From the NCBI RefSeq assembly GCF_900099965.1, contig NZ_FNDJ01000019.1, positions 141,674 to 205,673 on the forward strand: a stretch of 64,000 bases of DNA, read 5' to 3'. This document shows positions 57,747 to 64,000 of this stretch, piece after piece (the stretch's first letter is position 1; every line of letters starts with the position of its first letter). The DNA is from Nonomuraea jiangxiensis (GTDB lineage Bacteria > Actinomycetota > Actinomycetes > Streptosporangiales > Streptosporangiaceae). The position numbers and the translations under genes are program-made. The notes beneath the pieces are model-generated. The model made no database searches. It saw nothing but the letters and a program-made list of their open reading frames with translations, and was not told the origin of the DNA.

Positions 57747-58492
57747 GCCGTGATCCGCGCGTCGAAGTAGGCGAAGCTGGCCGCGATCGCCTCGAAGATG
57801 TCGCCGTCGTACTCGTCGAACTCGACGACCCCGGCCTCCAGCCGCGGCGTCGCGTCGAGGATCTCGGGCCAGGGCATCTTGCCCTGCCCGGCCGGGCGCT
57901 GCTGCAGGTTCTCCCGGTTGATCGGGCCGTCCTTGAGGTGCAGGAAGTGCACGCGGTCACGCTGCCTGCCGAGCAGCTCCAGGACGTCCTCGCCGCCGAC
58001 CGCCACCCAGTAGGCGTCCACTTCGAGCAGCACGTCCGGCCGTACCCGGTCGACCAGGCACTCCAGCGCGGTACGGCCGCCGAACCGGCGCTCCAGCTCC
58101 CACCAGTGGTTGTGGTATCCGACGCGCAGCCCGTACTCCTCCGCCTTCTCGGCGGCCTTGTTCAGGTGTCCGGCGATGCGGTCCACGTCGGCCTCGGAGG
58201 TCCAGAACTGTTCGGGGATGAACGTGTCGATCACGGTGCCCGCGCCGAGCTCCTTGGCGGCCGTGAACACCGCGTCGAGGTCGACGTCGACCAGCGAGGA
58301 CGTCATCGTCGGCGAGGCCAGCCCGGCGTCCCTGACCGCGGCCAGGAACTGCGGGCCGCGCGAGTACAGCTTGTAGGACGACTCGATCTGCCGGTAACCG
58401 ATCTCCGCGACCTTGGCGAGCGTGCCGGGCAGGTCCTCGTCGATGGCGTTGCGAACGCTGTAGAGCTGGAGGGAGAGGGAGGGGAGAGGCAC
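57743..58492 (-). CDS. Sugar phosphate isomerase/epimerase (xylose isomerase-like TIM barrel)
   Basis: 249 residues from GTG 58492, with AAGGG a few bases upstream. Landmarks: LSLQLYSVRNAIDEDLPGTLAKVAEIGYRQIESSY, GLRVGYHNHWWELERRF, DVLLEVDAYWVAVGG, VHFLHLKDG and GVVEFDEYDGD, a set of His/Glu/Asp that binds a divalent metal. It is close to the group often paired with Gfo/Idh/MocA dehydrogenases in 3-keto-glycoside metabolism. A perfect palindrome lies upstream at 58554. Confidence 0.85.
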   Translation of the reverse strand: MPLPSLSLQLYSVRNAIDEDLPGTLAKVAEIGYRQIESSYKLYSRGPQFLAAVRDAGLASPTMTSSLVDVDLDAVFTAAKELGAGTVIDTFIPEQFWTSEADVDRIAGHLNKAAEKAEEYGLRVGYHNHWWELERRFGGRTALECLVDRVRPDVLLEVDAYWVAVGGEDVLELLGRQRDRVHFLHLKDGPINRENLQQRPAGQGKMPWPEILDATPRLEAGVVEFDEYDGDIFEAIAASFAYFDARITA

Positions 58493-58553
58493 AGTGAACC
58501 CTTCGCCGTGGGATACGCCGCCCGACCGAATTGGGGTGTCGAGCACCAAACAT

Positions 58554-58567
58554 GTTACTAAAGTAAC
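58554..58567. promoter_or_regulatory. Perfect palindrome GTTACTAAAGTAAC
   Basis: Six-base arms around AA, 62 bases upstream of the isomerase start, in an AT-rich patch that is rare in this DNA. It is likely an operator for the two-gene operon 58492-56649; ROK or MarR-type repressors bind sites of this look. Confidence 0.55.
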
Positions 58568-58607
58568 GAATATCTGTGCTCTAACCATCATGTCAAGATG
58601 TGCGACG

Positions 58608-58655
58608 GAGGTCAGGTGCCGGTGCCGGTGACGGCGCCGAGGTCAGGTGCCGGTG
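58608..58655. repeat. Direct repeat around the 3' end of the CoA ligase gene
   Basis: GAGGTCAGGTGCCGGTG occurs at 58608-58624 and 58639-58655 (offset 31). The second copy contains the stop codon of the ligase gene, so the gene's tail seems to have been copied once just beyond its end. Confidence 0.6.
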
Positions 58656-60193
58656 ACGGCGGCGGCGAGGGCGCGGCGGTCGCCGTCCCCCTTGGCGGTG
58701 CGGGGGAACCGGTCGAGGATGTAGATGCGCTTGGGGATCTCGAAGGCCGTGAGCCGGCTGCGGCAGTGCTGTTGCAGCTCCGCCTGGGTGGTGTGGCGAC
58801 CGCTCCCGAGAATGACGGCGGCGTTGATCTCCTCGCCGTAGGTGGCGTCGGGCACGCCGAAGGCCAGCGCGTCCACCACGGCGGGATGGGAGAGCAGCAC
58901 CACCTCGACCGCGTGCGGCGCGATCTTCTCCCCGCCCCGGTTGATCAGCTCCTTGATCCGGCCACTGAGGAACAGGTAGCCGTCGGGGTCCAGGTAGCCG
59001 AGGTCGCCGGTGTGGAACCAGCCGCCGGTGAAGGCCGCGGCGGTGTCGTGCGGGTCGTCGAGATAGCCGTCGGTGACCGCGGGTCCGCGGACGCAGACCT
59101 CGCCGGTCTCGCCGGTGGGGGCCGGGTGGCCGGCGGCGGTGAGGATGCGGACCTGCAGTCCCGTGGGCAGGCCCACGGATCCGGCCTTGGCGACGCCGTC
59201 GCCGGGCAGCGGATTCGTCGTCGCCTGGTGCGCGGTCTCGGTCATGCCGTAGGCGGAGATCACCGGCGCGCCGAACCGCTCCTCCAGCCGACGCTGGACC
59301 GTGGGCGCGAGGGACGCGCTGCAACTGCGGATGAACCGCAACGCCGGAGGATCGGCGGCCGGATAGTCGGTGCCGGCGCGGTCCAGCAGGATCTGGTGGA
59401 TGGTGGGCACGGCGGTGTACCAGGTCGCCCGGGCGGCGGCGATCTCGTCCCAGAACGCGTGCGCGGAGAAGCGGCCGGCGGCCGGGAGATAGGCCGTGCC
59501 ACCGCTCGCGAGGGTGGCGAGCAGGCCCGCGATGAGGCCGTGGCCGTGGAAGAGAGGCATGGCGAGCAGCGTCGCGTCGTCCGGTCCGAGGTGGTAGCCC
59601 GACACGATGCCGGCGACGGACGCGGCGAGGTTGCCGTGGGTGAGGGGCACGACCTTCGGTGTTCCGGTGCTGCCGGTGGTGAACATCAGCAGGGCCAGAT
59701 CCCGGTCCTGGGCGGCCTTTCCGTGGGCCTCGCCCGGCGGCATGCGGGTGGCGGCGCGGCCGGCGTCCGCGACGGACACCTCGGACCGGTCGGCGCCGAC
59801 CTCGATCACCCAGGCGGCCGCGTCGCCCGGGAAACTGTCCCGCAGGTGGCCCGGCAGGAGAACCGCCCTGGTCCCGGCGGCGGCCAGGCGGCCGTCCACC
59901 TGGACGCCCGTCAGCTGCGGATCGATCGGGACGACGACCGCCCCGATGGTCCAGCACGCGAGCAGGGCCAGCACGAACTCGGGCCGGTTGTCGCTGTAGA
60001 CGGCGATGGGATCGGCCCGCGCGACGCCGCGCTCCGCCAACCGGCGCGCGAGCGTTCGCGCCAGCCGGCCCAGCTGCCCGTAGGACAGGGGCGAGCCGCC
60101 GGCCGAGCCGAGGGCGGGCCGATCGGGCGTGGCCTGGATGGTGTGCTCGATCAGGTCCGCCATGCGGGGCAGGCTTGCCGCGTCGGCTGTCAT
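58643..60193 (-). CDS. Oxalate--CoA ligase (oxalyl-CoA synthetase, AMP-binding family)
   Basis: 516 residues. Adenylate-forming motifs: LLMFTTGSTGTPKVVPLTH, YGMTETAHQATTNPLP, WFHTGDLGYLDPDGYLFLSGRIKELINRGGEKI and the final Lys in PRTAKGDGDRR. The stretch MTETAHQ..NPLP.DG..K.GSVG.P.G closely follows plant AAE3/yeast Pcs60 oxalyl-CoA synthetases as I remember them, and the two neighbours upstream are oxalate genes. It would make oxalyl-CoA from oxalate with ATP. The start ATG 60193 has GGGAGGAGG upstream. Confidence 0.85.
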   Translation of the reverse strand: MTADAASLPRMADLIEHTIQATPDRPALGSAGGSPLSYGQLGRLARTLARRLAERGVARADPIAVYSDNRPEFVLALLACWTIGAVVVPIDPQLTGVQVDGRLAAAGTRAVLLPGHLRDSFPGDAAAWVIEVGADRSEVSVADAGRAATRMPPGEAHGKAAQDRDLALLMFTTGSTGTPKVVPLTHGNLAASVAGIVSGYHLGPDDATLLAMPLFHGHGLIAGLLATLASGGTAYLPAAGRFSAHAFWDEIAAARATWYTAVPTIHQILLDRAGTDYPAADPPALRFIRSCSASLAPTVQRRLEERFGAPVISAYGMTETAHQATTNPLPGDGVAKAGSVGLPTGLQVRILTAAGHPAPTGETGEVCVRGPAVTDGYLDDPHDTAAAFTGGWFHTGDLGYLDPDGYLFLSGRIKELINRGGEKIAPHAVEVVLLSHPAVVDALAFGVPDATYGEEINAAVILGSGRHTTQAELQQHCRSRLTAFEIPKRIYILDRFPRTAKGDGDRRALAAAVTGT

Positions 60194-60227
60194 GGCCGTC
60201 CTCCTCCCTGCCCGGCGCTTTCGCCGC

Positions 60228-61457
60228 TCAGGCGTCTCCCCCCTTCGGCTGACGAGGCACGTCCCCGGGGGCGAACTCGGCGCGCAGCGCGTCGCCGCGG
60301 TTGTCCAGCTCCGGCGACGGGATCATGGTGCCGAGCGAGTTGTACGCCCCGAACTTGATCGGATTGCCGGGCACCTGGAAGCCGTCCACCTCCTTGACCA
60401 TGCCGCGCACCTTGATGTGCTCCAGCCTGCGGGTGTCGTCGACGTTGAGGACCAGGCTGGCGGGGATGCCGGCGTCCTCCAGCCGTCCGTGCCAGGCCGC
60501 GGCGCTGTCGGTACGCAGCACCGCCTCCATGGCCTGCTTGAGCTCCGCCTGGTTGTTCGTCCGGTCGACGTTGGTGGCGAAGCGGGAATCGGCGGCCAGC
60601 TCCGGCTTGCCCAGGGTGTCGGCGAGGATGGCGAACAGGTGGTCGTTGCCGACACAGATGGCGATGAGCTGGTCAGCGCAGCTGTAGGTGTCGAACGGCG
60701 CCATGGACGGGTGACGGTTGCCGATGCGCTCCGGGCGCTGGTGGATGCCGAGGGCGTCCATCAGGCCCTGCTCCATGGTGGAGAACGTGGCGTCGAGCAT
60801 GGCGACGTCCACGGTGGTGCCCTTGCCCGTGCGCTCTCTGGCGACCAGGGCGGTGACGATGCCGCAGTAGCCGAAGATGCCGCCCAGGATGTCGGAGATG
60901 GAGGTGCCGACCCTGGTGGGCCCGCCGTCGGGCGCGCCGGTGGCGTCCATGATGCCGGAGACGGCCTGGATGACCGTGTCGTAGGCCGCCTCCAGGTGCA
61001 GCGGCCCGTACTGGCCGAAACCGGAGATCGAGCAGACGATCAGCCGTGGATGCCGCCGGACCAGCTCGACCGGATCGAGGCCGAGCTTGGCCATGACGCC
61101 CGGGCGGAAGTTCTCCACCACGACGTCCGCCTCGGCGATCATCGCCTTGACGAGGCCGAGGTCGCCGGGGTCCTTCAGGTTGAGAGCGATGCTCTCCTTG
61201 CCCAGGTTGGCGAACCGGTAGTACTCCGAGGTGCCGTCACTGGCGAACGGGCCCATCTGGCGGGTGTCGTCGCCGGTCCCCGGCCGCTCCACCTTGATGA
61301 TCCGGGCGCCCGCGTCGGCGAGCATCCGCGTACAGGTGGGCCCGGCCAGGACGCGGGTGAAGTCGACGACCGTGATGTGCTCCAGGGCGTGCGGCTTGCT
61401 CGGGTCCAGGTGCTCCGCCGGAACGGCTGCCCCATGCGTAGTGGTCTGCGTGGTCAT
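60228..61457 (-). CDS. frc: Class III CoA-transferase, formyl-CoA:oxalate CoA-transferase-like
   Basis: 409 residues of the CaiB/BaiF family: ITVVDFTRVLAGPTCTRMLADAGARIIKVERPGTGDDTR, KESIALNLKDPGDLGLVKAMIAEADVVVENFRPG, CSISGFGQYGP, and the catalytic-Asp region SISDILGGIFG. Placed between oxalyl-CoA decarboxylase and oxalate-CoA ligase, its role is most likely to move CoA from formyl-CoA to oxalate. ATG 61457 is preceded by GGAAGGGA. Family members with other acyl-CoA pairs look similar, so the name rests partly on context. Confidence 0.82.
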   Translation of the reverse strand: MTTQTTTHGAAVPAEHLDPSKPHALEHITVVDFTRVLAGPTCTRMLADAGARIIKVERPGTGDDTRQMGPFASDGTSEYYRFANLGKESIALNLKDPGDLGLVKAMIAEADVVVENFRPGVMAKLGLDPVELVRRHPRLIVCSISGFGQYGPLHLEAAYDTVIQAVSGIMDATGAPDGGPTRVGTSISDILGGIFGYCGIVTALVARERTGKGTTVDVAMLDATFSTMEQGLMDALGIHQRPERIGNRHPSMAPFDTYSCADQLIAICVGNDHLFAILADTLGKPELAADSRFATNVDRTNNQAELKQAMEAVLRTDSAAAWHGRLEDAGIPASLVLNVDDTRRLEHIKVRGMVKEVDGFQVPGNPIKFGAYNSLGTMIPSPELDNRGDALRAEFAPGDVPRQPKGGDA

Positions 61458-61484
61458 GACGGTCCCTTCCGGTCTCGTACGCGC

Positions 61485-63212
61485 TCAGTGCGCCGGCTGA
61501 AGTGAGCCGGTGACGTTCAGGCTGGTGAGGTGGCCGCTTTCGGTGCCCGCGGTCGGGTCGATGACGGCGTTGATGAGGGCCGGCCTGCCGGCCCGCAGGG
61601 CGTCCTCCAGGGCGTGGCCGAGCTCGTCCGGGGTGTCGGCCTGGTAGCCGATGCCGCCGAACGCGGCGATGAGCTTGTCGTAGCGGCTGGAGTGCAGCAG
61701 CACCGTCGGGGCGGGGTCGGCCGAGTGCGGGTTCAGATCGTCGCCCTTGTAGACGCCGCCGTTGTTGAAGACCACCGTGACGATCGGGAGCCGGTAGCGG
61801 CAGATCGTCTCGATCTCCATGCCGCTGAACCCGAACGCGCTGTCCCCCTCGATCGCCACGACGGGCTCGCCCGACTCGACGGCCGCGGCGATGGCGTACC
61901 CCATGCCGATCCCCATGACCCCCCACGTGCCGGAATCGAGCCGGTGCCGCGGCCGGTGCATCGGCACGATGTCGCGGCAGAAGTCCAGCGTGTTGGCGCC
62001 CTCGTTGACCAGGTAGACCTCCCGGTGGCCGTCGAGCACGTCCTTGACGGCGCGCAGGGCGGTCGAGAAGTTCATCGGCGTGACGTCGGCTTCGAGCCTG
62101 GCTCGCATCTTGGCCACGTTGTGCGCCGTACGCTCCCTGATCGCCTCCCGCCAGGCGGCCGGTACGGTTATCCGCTCCGGTCGCAGGGCGTCGAGGAAGG
62201 CGGTCATCACCGAGGCGATGTCGCCGATCACCGGGGCGTCGATCGGCCGGTTGCTGTCGGTCTCCATCGGATCGGCGTCGACCTGGATGAACTTGGCGGT
62301 CGCCGACCAGCGTGGCGGCTGCCCGTGGGCGAGCAGCCAGTTCAGCCGGGCGCCGATGAGCATCACCACGTCGGCCTGCCCGAGCACCAGGGATCTGGCC
62401 GCCGCCGCGGACTGCGGATGGCCGTCAGGGAGCAGGCCCTTGGCCATCGACATCGGCAGGAAGGGGATGCCGGTGGTCTCCACGAACGACCGGATGGCCT
62501 GGTCGGCCTGCGCGTAGGCGGCTCCCTTGCCCAGTACGATCAGCGGGCGCTCGGCGCTCGCGAGCAGGTCCAGGGCTCGGGCGACCGATTCGGGGGCGGG
62601 AATCTGGGCGGGCGCCGGGTCGACCGCCCGGACCAGGGAGGCGCGACCGGTGCCGGCCGGGATCGTCGCCCTCAGCACCGCCGCCGGGAGGTCGAGATAA
62701 ACACCACCGGGCCGCCCCGACACCGCGGCGCGGATGGCGCGGGCGATGCCGATCCCGAGGTCCTGCGGCTGGTCCACCCGGAAGGCGGCCTTGACGAAGG
62801 GTTTGGCCGCGTTGAGCTGATCGAGCTCCTCGTAGTCGCCCTGCTGCAGGTCGATGATGCTGCGCTCGCTGGATCCGCTGATCTGGATCATCGGGAAGCA
62901 GTTGGTCGTGGCATTGGCCAGCGCGGGCAACCCGTTGAGGAAACCGGGCGCCGACACCGTCAGGCAGATGCCCGGCCGGCCGGTCAGGAAGCCCGCCGCC
63001 GCGGCGGCATGGCCGGCGGCCTGTTCCTGCCGGAACCCGATATAGCGAATGCCCCGCGCCTGAGCGGTACGCGCGAGGTCGGTGATGGGGATGCCGACGA
63101 CGCCGTAGATCGTCCTGACGCCGTTGGCCAGCAACGCCTCGACCGTGAGCGTCAGACCGTCCACCAGGTCCTCGTCGGGGCGCGTCATGGTGTGAGCGGC
63201 GTTCGGTGCCAT
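61485..63212 (-). CDS. oxc: Oxalyl-CoA decarboxylase
   Basis: 575 residues from ATG 63212 (AGGGAG upstream; ATG 63188 is possible; a longer frame to 63395 is not supported). It is a thiamine diphosphate enzyme: the N-terminal Glu lies in IGFRQEQAAGHAAAAAG, the middle domain contains VVMLIGARLNWLLAHGQPPRW, and the C-terminal cofactor motif is AIEGDSAFGFSGMEIETICRYRLPIVTVVFNNGG. The GARLNWLLHGG-like stretch is characteristic of oxalyl-CoA decarboxylases. It yields formyl-CoA and CO2 and heads the leftward oxalate operon. Confidence 0.9.
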   Translation of the reverse strand: MAPNAAHTMTRPDEDLVDGLTLTVEALLANGVRTIYGVVGIPITDLARTAQARGIRYIGFRQEQAAGHAAAAAGFLTGRPGICLTVSAPGFLNGLPALANATTNCFPMIQISGSSERSIIDLQQGDYEELDQLNAAKPFVKAAFRVDQPQDLGIGIARAIRAAVSGRPGGVYLDLPAAVLRATIPAGTGRASLVRAVDPAPAQIPAPESVARALDLLASAERPLIVLGKGAAYAQADQAIRSFVETTGIPFLPMSMAKGLLPDGHPQSAAAARSLVLGQADVVMLIGARLNWLLAHGQPPRWSATAKFIQVDADPMETDSNRPIDAPVIGDIASVMTAFLDALRPERITVPAAWREAIRERTAHNVAKMRARLEADVTPMNFSTALRAVKDVLDGHREVYLVNEGANTLDFCRDIVPMHRPRHRLDSGTWGVMGIGMGYAIAAAVESGEPVVAIEGDSAFGFSGMEIETICRYRLPIVTVVFNNGGVYKGDDLNPHSADPAPTVLLHSSRYDKLIAAFGGIGYQADTPDELGHALEDALRAGRPALINAVIDPTAGTESGHLTSLNVTGSLQPAH

Positions 63213-63626
63213 CGCTGGCTCCCTGTCTCTGATGCCACACCGCTGGGACTGCACCGGACCGGCTGGGCTCAATGCGATGGTGTCCGGGTCTGCTCGATCC
63301 GGCGGCGACGCCGGTCGGCCGGCGATGAATGGCGACCTGGATGCTGTCAAGCCATTGCGGCTACACCTCAGGCTATCCGGCGTCCACGGGGTCACCCGGC
63401 CGGATCCTGGCGGCGGGCCCGACCCTGTCGCGCGAGGTAAAGGGAGAATGGTGGACGTATGCTCAGCGCACGCGGCGTGCCCGAGCCGCGCTCACCCTTG
63501 CGGAACGGGCACAGCAGGAGTTCGCAAAAAGTCCGCCAGCTACTCTGCCGAAGGCCGGTGACGGCCACGGGCAGCCTGCGGGGCTGTCCTGGGGCCGCCC
63601 GTGGTGGCGGGCGGGGAGTTGCGGTC
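63213..63626. other. Intergenic region without a supportable gene
   Basis: About 410 bases upstream of the oxalyl-CoA decarboxylase gene. Open frames exist (for example from 63232) but lack family resemblance and typical composition. The stretch around 63435-63560 is less GC-biased and could be a gene remnant. The promoter of the oxalate operon should lie here, close to 63212, but I cannot point to clear -35/-10 boxes. Confidence 0.4.
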
Positions 63627-63655
63627 GCCGAGCCCGGGCGCGTGCCGGGCTCGGC
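63627..63655 (-). terminator. Terminator hairpin after the reductase gene
   Basis: GCCGAGCCCGG, seven-base loop GCGCGTG, CCGGGCTCGGC: a perfect 11-bp stem 16 bases beyond the stop (63671) of the leftward reductase gene. Confidence 0.8.
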
Positions 63656-63670
63656 TTCCCCGGGGCGGCG

Positions 63671-64000
63671 TCAGGCGTCCTCGGAGAGGGAGCCGAGGAG
63701 GGGCTTGCCGGTCCACTCGTAGGTGACGTACACGACGCCCGAGCCGGTGGTCCGGCTCCCGGTCAGCTTCAGCCCGGCCGCGGCCGTGCCCTCGGCGAAC
63801 AGCCGCTTGCCCTGGCCCAGCACGACGGGGGAGATCACCAGCCGGTACTCGTCGACCAGCTCCGCCTGCTGCAGGGTGTGGATCAGGTTGCTGCTGCCCT
63901 GGGTGATGATCTCGCCGTCGGTGCGCTTCTTGAGCTCGGCGACCGTGTCGGCGGCCTCGCCGACCAGCACCTCGGTGTTGCGCCAGGTGGCCGTCATGGG
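63671..64000 (-). CDS. RibD C-terminal/dihydrofolate reductase-like protein (truncated at the window edge)
   Basis: The last 108 or more residues of a reductase of the RibD-C family: VAELKKRTDGEIITQGSSNLIHTLQQAELVDEYRLVISPVVLGQGKRLFAEG, then LTGSRTTGSGVVYVTYEW. Full members have about 190 residues, so the N-terminal half with the first NADPH-binding strands lies beyond position 64000. An ATG at 63997 is internal, not the true start. Members are common in actinobacteria and mostly uncharacterised. Confidence 0.82.
   Translation of the reverse strand, partial: PMTATWRNTEVLVGEAADTVAELKKRTDGEIITQGSSNLIHTLQQAELVDEYRLVISPVVLGQGKRLFAEGTAAAGLKLTGSRTTGSGVVYVTYEWTGKPLLGSLSEDA

Noticed and set aside
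63232..63722. Short plus-strand frames in the gap before the reductase gene
   Set aside because: No recognisable family, no convincing ribosome site, Arg/Pro/Gly-rich composition.
1..64000. CRISPR arrays, insertion sequences, integrases, tRNA or rRNA genes
   Set aside because: No regularly spaced repeats, transposase or integrase motifs, or tRNA/rRNA-like sequences were noticed on either strand.

Overview
The window is very GC-rich DNA with third codon positions almost all G or C, many GTG/TTG starts, ATGA/GTGA stop-start overlaps and dense operons. Two CUT1 sugar ABC operons carry no ATPase gene of their own. Together with the Fxs peptide system this points to a filamentous actinomycete, most likely of the Streptosporangiaceae/Nonomuraea kind; no rRNA or other phylogenetic marker is present to prove it. 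I saw no tRNA, CRISPR array, insertion sequence or phage gene.

Layout. (1) 125-1888: GH15 glucoamylase/trehalase-like enzyme. (2) 1890-10549: a catabolic locus run by a LacI-family repressor. It holds a beta-hydroxyacid dehydrogenase, a C-C/ester hydrolase, a degenerate M24 (creatinase-like) enzyme, an LVIVD-repeat protein and an SsuABC-type importer. Four near-identical palindromes (TGCAATCGATTGCA type) lie in front of its transcription units and are the probable operators. (3) 10586-13952: a polyphosphate/phosphate group with PPK2, a broken PiT phosphate transporter and a frameshifted small membrane protein, divergent from a CYTH-CHAD protein. (4) 14074-19862: an OmpR/PrrB-type two-component system, a secreted protein of unknown function and a secreted phytase-like protein. 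(5) 20074-31828: an Fxs (FxSxx-COOH) RiPP locus: radical SAM FxsB, an HExxH peptide hydroxylase, FxsT (NB-ARC/TPR) and a 51-residue precursor gene. It is followed by an nSTAND-TPR protein, an MFS exporter and a membrane protein with an outside domain, one transmembrane helix and two different P-loop NTPase modules (KAP then NACHT-like). This is the most unusual part of the window.

(6) 31853-40391: secreted DUF4832-type protein, a CUT1 sugar importer, a GH36 alpha-galactosidase and a ROK regulator, that is, an alpha-galactoside utilisation unit. (7) 40634-49063: a second CUT1 importer, then a PfkB kinase and a class I aldolase that closely resemble sulfofructose kinase (YihV) and sulfofructose-1-phosphate aldolase (YihT), a DeoR regulator, a tartrate/D-malate-type dehydrogenase and an aldehyde dehydrogenase: a candidate sulfosugar (sulfoglycolysis) operon. 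(8) 49110-58492: sugar/polyol catabolism with three xylose-isomerase-like TIM barrels, a hexulose-phosphate-synthase-like enzyme, a VOC protein, a zinc dehydrogenase, three Gfo/Idh/MocA oxidoreductases and a PhyH-type dioxygenase. (9) 58643-63212: oxalate degradation (oxalate-CoA ligase, formyl-CoA:oxalate CoA-transferase, oxalyl-CoA decarboxylase). (10) 63671 to the edge: a truncated RibD/DHFR-like reductase.

Convergent gene pairs are separated by strong hairpins at 17536-17586, 49069-49103 and 56605-56635, which mark the borders of the modules.
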